NCBI GenBank assembly: GCA_039908345.1
Contig: JAMOBD010000002.1
Span: 62,001-126,000 of the forward strand
DNA: 64,000 nucleotides
Source of the DNA: Magnetospirillum sp. WYHS-4
GTDB lineage: Bacteria > Pseudomonadota > Alphaproteobacteria > Rhodospirillales > GLO-3
Direction of reading: 5' to 3'
Below are positions 18,382 to 27,861 of this stretch, piece after piece (position 1 is the stretch's first letter; each line of letters opens with the position of its first letter). The position numbers and the translations under genes are program-made. The notes under the pieces were generated by a model that made no database searches, was not told the DNA's origin, and saw nothing but the letters and a program-made list of their open reading frames with translations.

Positions 18382-18740
18382 CGCATCGTACAGCTTCAGA
18401 ATCAAGATATGCAGGATATACCCGCGACAACGGGTTCCCCTCGGGCACAACAGGCAGCTTTTCACCGGCTCGGCATCCCATCCACCTGGAACGCGCGGCG
18501 TCGATGCCCCCCAGAGGTCTCGACATCCGCCTAGCCGCTAATATCACGGAACCGCCGCAAAAGCAAAGCGACATGGGAAAGGCCCCAGGGCTCCGGGCTC
18601 AGGTTAACGCGGTTTACGGCTTGCTGTGCGTATGATTGTTCGAATCGTCACTGATTCGGAGGAACCGCGATAAACCTAAACGTGCCGCAATTCCGACATC
18701 CACGTCGTATTGCCAGAGCAGACTGCCCTCGAGTTCGCTA
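18382..18740. other. Intergenic stretch without recognisable gene
   Basis: About 360 bases lie between the start of the hypothetical gene and the end of the MFS gene. Apart from the possible N-terminal extension of the former (to 18465), I see no gene, no clear terminator and no repeat; base composition falls slightly between 18600 and 18720. Confidence 0.5.
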
Positions 18741-19871
18741 TCAACCGGTTTTGCGAGAGAGAAGAAAGGCTGCGATGGCTCCGCCTCCTCCCAGGACCGC
18801 CATGGCGGCAAAGGCGCCGCCCTCCCAGGCGGCGAACAGCGGTCCGCCGCCCAGAACGGCGATTCCTAATCCCAGCCCCATGACCAGGGCTGCATAGAGG
18901 CTTTGGGCCGTGGCCGACAGCTGGGGCGGTACATGGCGGGCCATGTAGTGAATCGCCCCCAGGTGGGCCGCCCCGAAGGTGAAGGCATGCAGGGCTTGGC
19001 TGACGAGCAGTGGCGCAAGGGCCGTGGTCGTTCCCAGCACAAGCCAGCGCAGCACGGCAGCCAAGCCGGCTGAAATCAGAAGTCGTTCGGGGCCCAGGCG
19101 TCGGACGAGGGGAATCCCCCAGGTGAATAGGAGAATTTCGGCGATCACGCCCTCGGCCCACAGAGCGCCGATCAGATCCGCCGAATAACCCGCCTTTTGC
19201 CAGTGAAGGGTGGCAAAGGTGTAGTAGACGGCATGGCTGCTCTGGATCAGGGCCGCGGCCAGCAGAAAGAGTCGGAAGCGGCGATCCCTCGCCATGGCGG
19301 CCAACGGCAGGTGTCCGACCGCCCTCGGGGCGCGCTCGTCGGGGAGGACGCCGATGACTGCAGCCAGGCCTCCGAGAGCCACGAGCAGGAGCCAGAAGAC
19401 GAGGTCTGGATCGCCGTCCACCAGGAGATGCCCGGTTCCCGCCGCAGCCAGGATGAAGGTGATGGACCCCCAGACCCGCAGCCGGCTGTAATGAAGTCCG
19501 CTGTCGCGGATCGCCATCATGACCAGGCTTTCCCCAAGCGGCAGAATCGGTGACCAGAATACCATGTAGAGGACGGTCAGCAGGAGCACCGGCCAGAACC
19601 CGTGCGCGAATCCGAGGAATCCGAACCCGAGCAGGGTGGCGATTCCGAACCACCCCATCAGGCGCCGCCGCTCTCCGCTACGGTCGGCGACATGGGCGGC
19701 CAAAGGACTGGATACGGCCTTCACCGCGATTCCGATTGCGGACACGATGCCGATTTCGATGGCGTCCAGGCCGCGAGACGCCAGCCACAGCGGCCAAAAA
19801 GGAGTATAGACGCCGATCGCCAGAAACAGGACGCCGTAATAGAGAGACAGGCGGAGGGCGGTAGACTGCAT
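18741..19871 (-). CDS. MFS transporter (HcaT/LacY-like)
   Basis: A 376-residue protein with about twelve transmembrane helices. It opens with LRLSLYYGVLFLAIGVYTPF and contains the MFS loop motif AAHVADRSGERRRLMGW after helix 2, the form seen in the MFS_1-like group that includes HcaT and nucleoside or sugar permeases. The substrate is not predictable. The start at ATG 19871 lies just after GGGGC; an in-frame extension upstream reads as low-complexity Arg-rich sequence and was rejected. It is divergent from the PfkB kinase gene, with 114 bases between them. Confidence 0.88.
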   Translation of the reverse strand: MQSTALRLSLYYGVLFLAIGVYTPFWPLWLASRGLDAIEIGIVSAIGIAVKAVSSPLAAHVADRSGERRRLMGWFGIATLLGFGFLGFAHGFWPVLLLTVLYMVFWSPILPLGESLVMMAIRDSGLHYSRLRVWGSITFILAAAGTGHLLVDGDPDLVFWLLLVALGGLAAVIGVLPDERAPRAVGHLPLAAMARDRRFRLFLLAAALIQSSHAVYYTFATLHWQKAGYSADLIGALWAEGVIAEILLFTWGIPLVRRLGPERLLISAGLAAVLRWLVLGTTTALAPLLVSQALHAFTFGAAHLGAIHYMARHVPPQLSATAQSLYAALVMGLGLGIAVLGGGPLFAAWEGGAFAAMAVLGGGGAIAAFLLSRKTG

Positions 19872-19985
19872 GCCCCATGGGTACGCCGGCCGCGCGGCAC
19901 TTTCAATCGGCCTTGCGCGGCCGAACGAAGACGGTAGTCTTCGGGATCGCCGGGATATGCCGGATGGCGTCGCGGAGGAAGGACG

Positions 19986-20834
19986 ATGGCGGCGATTGTC
20001 GTGGTCGGATCGGTGGCGCGGGACGAGGTGGCGGCGTTGCACGAGCCGCTACGCGAAGGAGCGCACCTGGAAGGAGAGGCGCGCGGCAGCCGGCTGGGCG
20101 GCGGCGGGGCCAACACGGCGGTGGCTCTGGCCCGCGCCGGCCACAGGGCCATTCTGGTGGCGCCCTTGGGCACCGACGCCCTCGGCGACGAACTGCTGGC
20201 GGAGTTGGCGGCATCCGGAGTCGAGACGTCGGCCGTGCGCCGGGTGCCCGGTGCCAGCACTTGGTCCCTGGTCCTGGTGACCCAGGGAGGCGAGCGCACC
20301 ATCGTCAACCTGAACCGGACCCACGAACCGGAGCCCCCTCGCCGCCTGTTGTCCATCGCCGCCGACTGTCTCTACGTCCGCAGCCGGGCCCTCGATCTGG
20401 CTCCCTTATTGGCGGAGAAGGCGCAGGGCTGCCTGGTGGTCGCCCACATGCCGCCGCTGGAAGAGGGAAGCCGACCGGCCCAGGTTCTGGTGGCTTCCCA
20501 ATCGGACCTGCCGCCCGCCGACTTGGCCGATCCCTTCGCCACCGGATTCCGGGTGGCCGGAAACCTTCTGGAGTGGGTCGTGGTGACGCGCGGGCCGGAG
20601 GGGGCAACGGCGCACGGCCCGCAAGGGCTTGTGCTCACGGCGGCGGCTCCCCATGTCGAGACCGTGGACTCCACGGGTGCCGGCGACGCCTTCGCAGCGG
20701 GACTGGTTCATGCCCTGACCGGGGGCCACGCCATGGGAGAGGCTTTGGGCGTGGCTTGCCGCTGGGGCGCCGAGGCGGTCCGTTGGCCAACGTCGGCCTT
20801 GCCTGCTGAGGCGGTAGCTCGCCTGGGAGGATGA
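19986..20834 (+). CDS. PfkB-family carbohydrate/nucleoside kinase
   Basis: A 282-residue ribokinase-like enzyme. The N-terminal glycine motif GGGGANTAVALARAGH and the C-terminal signature DSTGAGDAFAAGLVHAL (catalytic Asp in GAGD) are intact. Substrates of this family include ribose, fructose phosphates and nucleosides; I cannot choose between them. The middle lid region is shorter than in ribokinase. One base separates its stop from the methyltransferase gene, with GGGAGG inside the 3' end serving as that gene's ribosome binding site, so the two are an operon. Confidence 0.9.
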   Translation: MAAIVVVGSVARDEVAALHEPLREGAHLEGEARGSRLGGGGANTAVALARAGHRAILVAPLGTDALGDELLAELAASGVETSAVRRVPGASTWSLVLVTQGGERTIVNLNRTHEPEPPRRLLSIAADCLYVRSRALDLAPLLAEKAQGCLVVAHMPPLEEGSRPAQVLVASQSDLPPADLADPFATGFRVAGNLLEWVVVTRGPEGATAHGPQGLVLTAAAPHVETVDSTGAGDAFAAGLVHALTGGHAMGEALGVACRWGAEAVRWPTSALPAEAVARLGG

Positions 20835-20835
20835 C

Positions 20836-22077
20836 ATGGACGGTACGGCACGGCCGGGCGCGGGTTCGGCGATTTCGGCAACCGCCACGGCGGCAGCGAT
20901 CTTCTCCCTGGAATGGGAGGCGGACGGGGTGCGTCACCGCGATATCCGCTTCGCGCCCAAGGTACGCCTAGATCTCGACATTTTCCCGCGCGGCCTCGAT
21001 GCGGCCCTCATGGGACGGCGGGCGGGTGACAAGGCGACGATCGATTTCGGGCCGGGCGACTTGGTGCCGCCCCCCGACTCGGCCAAGGTGGCGAGATTGC
21101 CGGCCGCCAAGTTCGACAGCAACTTCATTCCGGATCGCTTCCTGGTTCCGGCGCGGGGGCGCTATTTCCCGCAAGGCATGATTTCCGATGGCCTGCCCGG
21201 TCTGTTCAAGGCCAACAACCGCCCTTGCCGTATCGTCCGTATCGATGGCGAGACGCTGACCGTCGATCTCAACTCTCCTTTTGCCGGGCGGGCGGCCCGC
21301 TTGGAAACCGAGATCGTTTCCGTGACCGAGGACTCCGGCCAAGGGGGAGGACGATGCCAGGACTGGACCGAATTTCTGACCGACGGCCCCGGCATGCAGG
21401 CGCGCCACCTGGGGCAGCCGACCGACTTCTGGCAGCCGGAAGGCTTTCGCCGGGCAGTCGAGAACGATGACGCATCGTTCTATGCCAAGCCCCGGATGGC
21501 GGTGCATCTGGACTCCCGGGCCCTGGCGGCGGTGACCGATATCTACCGGCGCCAGCTTTCATCGGGGATGCAGGTGCTCGACCTGATGAGTTCCTTCCGT
21601 TCCCACCTGCCCGATGACGAGGGCCTGGGCGAGGTCATCGGCCTTGGCTTGAACGAGCAGGAGATGCGGCGCAATCCGCAACTTTCCGGGCATGTGGTGC
21701 ACGACCTGAACGCCAATCCACGCCTGCCTTTCGGCACCGGAGCCTTCGATGCCTGCGTCTGCACCGTTTCGGTGGAATACATGCGGCATCCGGTCGATGT
21801 CTTCCGGGACGTGGCCCGCGTGCTGCGTCCCGACTCGCCCTTCGTACTGACCTTCTCGCACCGTTGGTTCCCTCCCAAGGTGACGGGCCTCTGGACCGAA
21901 CTTCATCCCTTCGAGAGGACCGGGTTCGTCCTGGAATGCCTGAGGGAATCCGGCTTCTTCGCCGATCTGGGCAGCGAGTCCCTGCGCGGCCTGCCGCGTC
22001 CGGCCGACGATGGCTATTTCCCCCAAGAAACGGTTTCCGATCCGGTATTCGCCGTCTGGGGCCGCCGGATTTCTTGA
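20836..22077 (+). CDS. SlyD-like FKBP domain fused to SAM methyltransferase
   Basis: A 413-residue two-domain protein. Residues about 20-165 resemble a SlyD-type FKBP prolyl isomerase (GLDAALMGRRAGDKATIDFGP, then NSPFAGRAARLETEIVSV, the counterpart of the NPLAGK motif). Residues about 235-410 are a class I methyltransferase of the kind with VLDLMSSFRSHLPDD in place of the glycine-rich SAM loop, followed by GLGLNEQEM, DACVCTVSVEYM and RVLRPDSPFVLTFS. That methyltransferase usually occurs alone in bacteria and plants. Both halves read cleanly in one frame, so the fusion is real in this sequence. Substrate unknown; it is coupled to the PfkB kinase. Confidence 0.85.
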   Translation: MDGTARPGAGSAISATATAAAIFSLEWEADGVRHRDIRFAPKVRLDLDIFPRGLDAALMGRRAGDKATIDFGPGDLVPPPDSAKVARLPAAKFDSNFIPDRFLVPARGRYFPQGMISDGLPGLFKANNRPCRIVRIDGETLTVDLNSPFAGRAARLETEIVSVTEDSGQGGGRCQDWTEFLTDGPGMQARHLGQPTDFWQPEGFRRAVENDDASFYAKPRMAVHLDSRALAAVTDIYRRQLSSGMQVLDLMSSFRSHLPDDEGLGEVIGLGLNEQEMRRNPQLSGHVVHDLNANPRLPFGTGAFDACVCTVSVEYMRHPVDVFRDVARVLRPDSPFVLTFSHRWFPPKVTGLWTELHPFERTGFVLECLRESGFFADLGSESLRGLPRPADDGYFPQETVSDPVFAVWGRRIS

Positions 22078-22220
22078 TGCCACCCGTTCGGGTCGGAATG
22101 AACTACCCATTGTTTTTCCATGCCGCCACCCGATGAAGTGGCGCGAGTATCAGCATCTCCTGATATGTTCATCCGACATCAAGCGGTTCTTCCCCCGTTT
22201 GTTGCATGTGCGAGCCTCCT

Positions 22221-22256
22221 AAACCGCTGTCCGGTCCGCCGGGCAGCGGTTTTTTT
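22221..22256 (+). terminator. Rho-independent terminator
   Basis: A strong stem (AACCGCTGTCCGG at 22222-22234 pairing with CCGGGCAGCGGTT at 22239-22251) with a four-base loop and a run of T to 22256. It lies 145 bases after the methyltransferase stop, which is long for a simple gene end and leaves room for a small RNA. Confidence 0.85.
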
Positions 22257-22260
22257 CGCG

Positions 22261-23040
22261 TCAGGGTGCCGGGGCGATGGCGGCGCGAAGGCTTTCGGGG
22301 AAGTACTTGGCGGTCAGGTCGGCGTAAGTCCCGTCCGCCAGCAACTTGGCGACGGCGGCGTCCAGGGCCACCAGAAGGGCCTTGTCCTCCTTGCGGACCG
22401 CCATGCGCAACGGCTCGCCCAGCCCGTCCTCGGCGATGGGCTTCCCGACCACGCGGAATCCCTTGTCGCCCCACTTGTTCAGGAAGTCGGCGGCGGGGAA
22501 CATGGGGACGAAGGCCAAGTCGTGGCGGCCCTTTTGCAGGTCGTCCAGCACGTCGGCCATGGAATAGTGGCCCTCGATCTTGGCGCCGCCGGCCGTCAGG
22601 CGCTTCACCCAGGCTTCGTTGGGGGAGTTGTGCTTGACGCCGATCCGCCGGCCCCGCAGCGCTTCAGCCGTCGGCTCGCCCGCGAAGCCAGGGCCGGCGA
22701 CGAAGACGGAGGCGGTCCGGCAATAGGGAATGCTGAGGGCGACGGCATCGGTCCAGGGATCTGCGCCCGAGGTCGGAGTCGCCAGGATGTCGAAGCGCTT
22801 GAGCATCAGGCCGGGCACCCGGTCGCCGGGCGCCACGGCGCGCAGCTTGCACTCGCGGCCCATGGCGGCACAGAGCGCGTTGGCCAGATCCACGTCGAAT
22901 CCAACAAGGGTCTTGCCGCCCACCACCCAACTGAAGGGCGGAAAGAAGTAGTTGACGGCGACCCTCAGGGGCTTCTCGGCGGCGAAGGCCGGCAGGGCGA
23001 GGAAAAGAATCAGGGCGGTGAGGACGAGGCGGCGGGTCAT
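22261..23040 (-). CDS. Extracellular solute-binding protein family 3
   Basis: A 259-residue periplasmic binding protein of the polar amino-acid type. Start ATG 23040 gives a signal peptide (TRRLVLTALILFLALPAFAAE); then LRVAVNYFFPPFSWVVGGKTLVGFDVDLANALC, the typical family opening, and GDRVPGLMLKRFDILATPTS. No permease or ATPase gene adjoins it, so it may work with a distant transporter or a sensor. It is divergent from another solute-binding protein gene, with only 78 bases between starts. Its end lies four bases from the plus-strand terminator. Confidence 0.88.
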   Translation of the reverse strand: MTRRLVLTALILFLALPAFAAEKPLRVAVNYFFPPFSWVVGGKTLVGFDVDLANALCAAMGRECKLRAVAPGDRVPGLMLKRFDILATPTSGADPWTDAVALSIPYCRTASVFVAGPGFAGEPTAEALRGRRIGVKHNSPNEAWVKRLTAGGAKIEGHYSMADVLDDLQKGRHDLAFVPMFPAADFLNKWGDKGFRVVGKPIAEDGLGEPLRMAVRKEDKALLVALDAAVAKLLADGTYADLTAKYFPESLRAAIAPAP

Positions 23041-23118
23041 GGCGCCGGACTGTAGCGGCCTTGGCACCCCATGCCAATGGGGTTAGAAGGAAGTAAGGCA
23101 ACGAGGGAGGACGACTCC

Positions 23119-24084
23119 ATGAACCGATGGACGGCGGCGGCGGCGATCGGGATTCTGGCGGCCGCTCCGGCCGGGGCTGCGGATCGCGATATCCTGCGGG
23201 TTGTTGGGTCTTCCAGCTTGTTTCCCTTTTCTTCGGCGGTTGCCGAAGCTTTCCGGCGCGGTTCTCCCTTCCGGGCTCCGGTCGTCGAGTCGACGGGGAC
23301 TGGCGGGGGATTCAAGATATTCTGCGCCGGGGTGGGGTTGAATACGCCCGACATCGTGACCGCTTCCCGTCCCATCCTTCCGGCCGAAGCCGGAGCCTGC
23401 CGGGCCAATGGGGTTTCAGCCTTGGCCGAAGTGGCGCTCGGCCATGGGGCGGTGGTGCTGGCCCAGGCGCGCGGGGGGGCCGCCATGGCCCTGACCCGGC
23501 GTCATCTCTGGTTGGGTTTGGCGCGCCAAGTTCCGGTAGGCGGCCGCTTGGCGGCCAATCCCCATCGGCGGTGGAGCGATGTCGATCCGACCCTGCCCGA
23601 CACTCCGATCCGGGTCTACGGCCCACCGCCCACCTCGGGAACGCGGGATGTCTTCGCCCAGGTGGCTTTGGAAGGAGGCTGCTCCGCCTTCCGCCAAGTC
23701 CGCGACCTGCCGGCGGAGAAGCATCGCGAAGCTTGTGAAAGCTTGCGCGAGGACGGGGCCTATGTCGAAGTGGGCGAGGACGATGAGATGGCGATCCGCC
23801 GGGTGGCGGCCGACAAGGAAGCATTGGCCGTTGTCGAATTCGGCGCCGTGCTGCGCCACGGAAACCTGGTCCGCGGCGTTCCCGTCGAAGGCATCGTTCC
23901 CACGGCCGAATCCATCGGCCTGGGTAACTACCCCCTGGCTCGCGATCTCTACCTCTACGTCAAGAAGGATCACTTGGGGAGCGTGCCGGGCCTGGGGAAA
24001 TTCGTCGAGGAGTTTTCCTCGCCCGCTGCCATCGGTCCCGAAGGATACCTGTTGCCCTTGGGGCTCGTTCCCTTGGCACGGTGA
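23119..24084 (+). CDS. PstS-like phosphate/anion-binding periplasmic protein
   Basis: A 321-residue PstS-type binding protein. Signal peptide NRWTAAAAIGILAAAPAGAA; then DILRVVGSSSLFPFSSAVAEAF, VESTGTGGGFKIFC and IRVYGPPPTSGTRDVF, the anion-binding loops (SST/TGTGGG and SGTRD) of the family. ATG 23119 has GGGAGG eight bases upstream. The rest of a pst operon is missing, so ligand and partner are uncertain; stand-alone PstS-like proteins exist for signalling or scavenging. Confidence 0.88.
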   Translation: MNRWTAAAAIGILAAAPAGAADRDILRVVGSSSLFPFSSAVAEAFRRGSPFRAPVVESTGTGGGFKIFCAGVGLNTPDIVTASRPILPAEAGACRANGVSALAEVALGHGAVVLAQARGGAAMALTRRHLWLGLARQVPVGGRLAANPHRRWSDVDPTLPDTPIRVYGPPPTSGTRDVFAQVALEGGCSAFRQVRDLPAEKHREACESLREDGAYVEVGEDDEMAIRRVAADKEALAVVEFGAVLRHGNLVRGVPVEGIVPTAESIGLGNYPLARDLYLYVKKDHLGSVPGLGKFVEEFSSPAAIGPEGYLLPLGLVPLAR

Positions 24085-24287
24085 GGCTTTCCCCACCTGT
24101 CGATAGCGACATCACACAGGAATTGGCCGTTTCTGTCATCGACGACTCAAAGAATCACCCCCACAGCAAGACGTAAAGCCGCGTCAACCTGGGTTCGGAG
24201 CCCTGGGCCCCGTGACGAAGCCATTGCCCTGGCGGGTTCCTGCCACTAAACTCCGGCCCTTTCTTCGGGATGCCCGAAGGGGGAGCC

Positions 24288-24539
24288 ATGGTCGAAGACA
24301 AGCTGCCACGCGATATTTCCCGTCTGAGCTTCGAAGAGGCCCTGGCTGAGCTGGAGGCCATCGTGCGCCGCTTGGAGGGAGGTGCCGAGGGGCTGGAGGA
24401 GGCCATCGCAGCCGCCGAACGGGGCGCGCAGCTCAAGCGCCATTGCGAGGCCAAGTTGAAGGAGGCCCGCATGCGGGTGGAACGAATAGTCTTGGGGCCC
24501 GGCGGCGAGCCGGGCACCGAGCCCATGGATGCCGAATGA
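24288..24539 (+). CDS. xseB: Exodeoxyribonuclease VII small subunit
   Basis: An 83-residue protein with the family pattern SFEEALAELEAIVRRLEGGAEGLEEAI followed by a second helix (LKRHCEAKLKEARMRVERI). Binds XseA to form the single-strand exonuclease VII. It precedes ispA and dxs, the conserved xseB-ispA-dxs order. ATG 24288 follows GGGGGAG. Nothing unusual. Confidence 0.94.
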   Translation: MVEDKLPRDISRLSFEEALAELEAIVRRLEGGAEGLEEAIAAAERGAQLKRHCEAKLKEARMRVERIVLGPGGEPGTEPMDAE

Positions 24540-24549
24540 GGATTCCTTC

Positions 24550-25437
24550 GTGACCGACTTCCGCGAACAGTTGACCGTGGCCGCCGCCCGGGTGGCCGAA
24601 TTCATGGACAGCCTGCTGCCGGTGGACGACATCCCCGAGCGCCGCCTGCTGGAAGCCATGCGCTACGCCACCGTGGCCGGCGGCAAGCGCATCCGGCCCT
24701 TCATGGTGATGGCCGGGGCCCGTCTGTTCGGCGTGGCCGAGGAAAGCGCGCTGCGGACCGGCGCCGCCGTCGAGATGATCCATTGCTATTCCCTGGTTCA
24801 CGACGACCTGCCGGCCATGGACGACGACGACCTCCGGCGCGGCCAGCCCACCTGCCACAAGAAATTCGACGAGGCCACCGCCATCCTGGCCGGCGATGCC
24901 CTTCTGACCCAGGCCTTCGAAGTGCTGGGCCACCCCGCCACCCATTCCGACCCGCTGGTGCGGGCCGACCTGGTGGTCGAACTGGCCAAGGCCGCCGGCC
25001 CCCAAGGTATGGTGGGCGGGCAGATGATGGACTTGCTGGCCGAGAAGAATCCGCTGTCCCTGGATGGAATCACCCGCCTGCAACGCATGAAGACCGGCGC
25101 CCTGATCGCATTTTCCTGCGAAGCGGGGGCGATTCTCGGCAAGGCGCCGCCCCAGGCCCGCCAGGCCCTCAAGGCCTATGCCCACGACCTGGGGCTCGCT
25201 TTCCAGATCGTCGACGATCTGCTGGACGTGGAAGGCGACGAAAAGGAAGTCGGCAAGAAGGTCCGCAAGGACGCCAAGGCCGGAAAGGCCACCTTCGTCT
25301 CCTTGCTGGGAATCGAGCGGGCGCGGGAGCAGGCGCGTCTTCTTGGCGACCAAGCCGTCAGGCACCTTGAAATCTTCGCCGAAAAAGCGGACCCTTTGCG
25401 GGGCCTTGCCGAATTCATCCTGAAGCGGCGATCCTGA
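24550..25437 (+). CDS. ispA: Farnesyl diphosphate synthase
   Basis: A 295-residue polyprenyl synthase making farnesyl diphosphate from IPP and DMAPP. The first Asp-rich motif is [15 protein letters not shown], the second DDLLDVEGD, and GGKRIRPF binds the diphosphate. I chose GTG 24550 (GAGG eight bases upstream); ATG 24529, overlapping the end of xseB, is the alternative and would add seven residues. dxs follows after 13 bases. It feeds the uppS product at 5614 and quinone and carotenoid or hopanoid branches. Confidence 0.95.
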   Translation: MTDFREQLTVAAARVAEFMDSLLPVDDIPERRLLEAMRYATVAGGKRIRPFMVMAGARLFGVAEESALRTGAAVEMIHCYSLVHDDLPAMDDDDLRRGQPTCHKKFDEATAILAGDALLTQAFEVLGHPATHSDPLVRADLVVELAKAAGPQGMVGGQMMDLLAEKNPLSLDGITRLQRMKTGALIAFSCEAGAILGKAPPQARQALKAYAHDLGLAFQIVDDLLDVEGDEKEVGKKVRKDAKAGKATFVSLLGIERAREQARLLGDQAVRHLEIFAEKADPLRGLAEFILKRRS

Positions 25438-25450
25438 GGCGAGAACGCGC

Positions 25451-27373
25451 GTGACCCACGACCACAAGACTCCTCTCCTGGACTTGGTCCGGGAGCCAGC
25501 GGACATCCGGCATTTCTCGGTCGAACAGCTCGAGCAGCTGTCCGAGGAGATTCGTCGCGAGGTGATTCGCGTCGTCTCGCGCACCGGGGGCCACCTGGGG
25601 GCGAGCCTGGGCGTGGTCGAACTGACGGTCGCCCTGCACCATATCTTCAATACCCCGGACGACCGCCTGATCTGGGATGTGGGCCACCAAGCCTATCCCC
25701 ACAAGATTCTCACCGGCCGGCGCGCCCGCATGCCGACGCTCCGCCAGGGCGGCGGCATTTCGGGCTTCACCCGGCGGGTGGAAAGCATCTACGATCCCTT
25801 CGGGGCCGGGCACAGTTCGACCTCCATTTCGGCCGGACTCGGGATGGCGGTGGCACGCGACCGCAAGGGCGAGAAGAACCATGTCATCGCCGTGATCGGC
25901 GATGGCGCCATGAGCGCCGGCATGGCCTACGAGGCGATGAACAACGCCGGCGCGATGGAATCGCGCCTGATCGTCATCCTGAACGACAACGACATGTCCA
26001 TCGCGCCGCCGGTGGGGGCCATGAGCGCCTACCTGTCGCGGGTGATCTCGTCCAAGTCGTTCCGCTCGCTGCGCCATTTCGCCCGCGACATCACCGACAA
26101 GCTGCCGCGCTCGCTCAGCATCGCCGCCCGCAAGGCGGAAGAATACGCCCGCGGCATGGTCACCGGCGGCACCCTGTTCGAAGAGATGGGCTTCTACTAC
26201 GTCGGCCCGGTCGACGGCCACAATCTGGAACACCTGCTGCCGGTGCTGAAGAACCTGCGCGACGATCTCGACCCGGCCCCGGTGCTGCTGCACGTGGTGA
26301 CCGAGAAGGGCCACGGCTATGCGCCGGCCGAGGAAGCCCACGACAAGTATCACGGCGTCGGCAAGTTCGACCTGGTGACCGGCGAACTGGTCAAGCCCAA
26401 GGCCAACGCCCCGTCCTATACCGACGTCTTCGCCAAGGCCCTGGTCAAGGTGGCGGAGAAGGACGAGAAGATCGTGGGCATCACGGCCGCCATGCCGGCC
26501 GGCACGGGCCTCGATCATTTCGCCGAACGCTTTCCCGAGCGCTTCTTCGACGTCGGCATCGCCGAACAGCATGCGGTCACCTTCGCCGCCGGCTTGGCCG
26601 TGGAAGGCTTCAAGCCCTTCTGCGCCATCTATTCCAGTTTCCTGCAGCGGGCCTACGATCAGGTGATGCACGATGCGGTGCTGCAGGGGCTGCCGGTGCG
26701 TTTGGCAATCGACAGGGCCGGCTTGGTGGGGGCCGACGGCGCCACCCACGCCGGCGCCTTCGATCTGGCCTTCCTCTGTTGTTTGCCCAACATCGTGGTC
26801 ATGGCCCCGTCCGACGAGGCCGAACTGGTCCATATGATCGCCACGGCGGCGGCCATCGACGACCGGGTCAGCGCGGTGCGCTATCCGCGTGGCGAAGGCG
26901 TGGGGGTCGATCTGCCCGAGGAAGGGCAGGTGCTGCCCATCGGCAAGGGGCGCATCATCCGCGAAGGCTCCAAGGTCGCTATCCTGAGCCTCGGCACCCG
27001 CCTCCAGGAAGCCTTGAAGGCGGCCGAGGAACTGGCGGGGCGCGGCCTGTCCACCACCGTGGCCGATGCCCGCTTCGCCAAGCCCATCGATACCGACCTG
27101 ATCCGCCGCCTGGCGACCGGGCACGAGGTTCTCTTGACCGTCGAGGAAGGCTCGGCCGGCGGCTTCGGCGCCCATGTCATGCAGTTCCTGGCCTCGGAAG
27201 GCCTGCTGGACAACGGCCTCAAGTTCCGCCCGCTGACGTTGCCCGACGTGTTCCAGGAACACGACAGCCCGGACAAGCAGTTGGAAGCGGCCGGCCTCAC
27301 CGCCCCCAACATCGTCGCCACCGCGCTTTCCGCCCTCGGCCGCGCGGACGAGGCCGCGGCGGTAAGGGCCTAG
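25451..27373 (+). CDS. dxs: 1-deoxy-D-xylulose-5-phosphate synthase
   Basis: A 640-residue thiamine-diphosphate enzyme that condenses pyruvate and glyceraldehyde 3-phosphate in the first step of the MEP pathway. Recognisable features are [19 protein letters not shown], the ThDP motif [18 protein letters not shown], the central transketolase pyrimidine-binding region [17 protein letters not shown], and [21 protein letters not shown] start, 13 bases after ispA. Normal length. Confidence 0.97.
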   Translation: MTHDHKTPLLDLVREPADIRHFSVEQLEQLSEEIRREVIRVVSRTGGHLGASLGVVELTVALHHIFNTPDDRLIWDVGHQAYPHKILTGRRARMPTLRQGGGISGFTRRVESIYDPFGAGHSSTSISAGLGMAVARDRKGEKNHVIAVIGDGAMSAGMAYEAMNNAGAMESRLIVILNDNDMSIAPPVGAMSAYLSRVISSKSFRSLRHFARDITDKLPRSLSIAARKAEEYARGMVTGGTLFEEMGFYYVGPVDGHNLEHLLPVLKNLRDDLDPAPVLLHVVTEKGHGYAPAEEAHDKYHGVGKFDLVTGELVKPKANAPSYTDVFAKALVKVAEKDEKIVGITAAMPAGTGLDHFAERFPERFFDVGIAEQHAVTFAAGLAVEGFKPFCAIYSSFLQRAYDQVMHDAVLQGLPVRLAIDRAGLVGADGATHAGAFDLAFLCCLPNIVVMAPSDEAELVHMIATAAAIDDRVSAVRYPRGEGVGVDLPEEGQVLPIGKGRIIREGSKVAILSLGTRLQEALKAAEELAGRGLSTTVADARFAKPIDTDLIRRLATGHEVLLTVEEGSAGGFGAHVMQFLASEGLLDNGLKFRPLTLPDVFQEHDSPDKQLEAAGLTAPNIVATALSALGRADEAAAVRA

Positions 27374-27427
27374 CAAGCCCCTTCCACCACCACGGCACAA
27401 AGACACCAAGGAAAGGGGCTTGGTGGT
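27374..27427. repeat. Long inverted repeat after dxs
   Basis: CAAGCCCCTT (27374-27383) right after the dxs stop is repeated inverted as AAGGGGCTTG (27413-27422), and ACCACCA-type and TGGTGGT stretches lie inside and at the edge. The loop, about 29 bases, reads like the CACAAAGACACCAAG phrase found in dispersed intergenic palindromes of many proteobacteria. No T-run follows, so it is a hairpin or REP-like unit rather than a classic terminator. Confidence 0.5.
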
Positions 27428-27455
27428 TCGCTGTTCGAACTTGCGGGAGTGCCTG

Positions 27456-27746
27456 ATGGGTGTCGCGAGGGATGGACTTGGAGTAGCAGAAGTTCTGGCG
27501 CGGGTGCTTACCGGTACGGAAGAGGTCTTTCCGGAGTCTCTTGCGCGGTCCTTGGTAAGTGGCGCCAATCGTATCAAGGCCTACAGGGAATACCGGGGCC
27601 TGACGCAGAAGGAACTGGCGGCCAAGGCGGACATCAATCCGGTCTATCTGTCCCAGATCGAGCGGGGCAAGCGCACCGGCTCCGTCGAGACCCTGAAGGC
27701 CATTGCCTCGGCCCTCGGGGTCGAGGTCGACGACCTGATCCCTTGA
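27456..27746 (+). CDS. XRE-family helix-turn-helix protein
   Basis: A 96-residue DNA-binding protein. The HTH_3 domain is at the C-terminus (RIKAYREYRGLTQKELAAKA, DINPVYLSQIERGKRTGSVE, TLKAIASALGVEVDDLIP). The N-terminal ~35 residues (VLARVLTGTEEVFPESLARSLV) resemble the segment in antitoxin-like HTH proteins that follow RelE-type toxins, but there is no toxin gene beside it. ATG 27456 has GGGAG upstream; a GTG at 27420 is a weaker alternative. Confidence 0.8.
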   Translation: MGVARDGLGVAEVLARVLTGTEEVFPESLARSLVSGANRIKAYREYRGLTQKELAAKADINPVYLSQIERGKRTGSVETLKAIASALGVEVDDLIP

Positions 27747-27861
27747 TCGTCCGTCAGTTCCCTGTTGCCCCATACGCAACCCATGGCATGCTGTCGGAAA
27801 TCACAGCGCCATCAAGGGTGACGGGCCATGGGCGGACGGGAAGAAGCGGACGCCGAACAAG

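Noticed and set aside
18466-18740. Small gene between the hypothetical protein and the MFS transporter
   Set aside because: Frames on both strands lack a ribosome binding site and any recognisable sequence.
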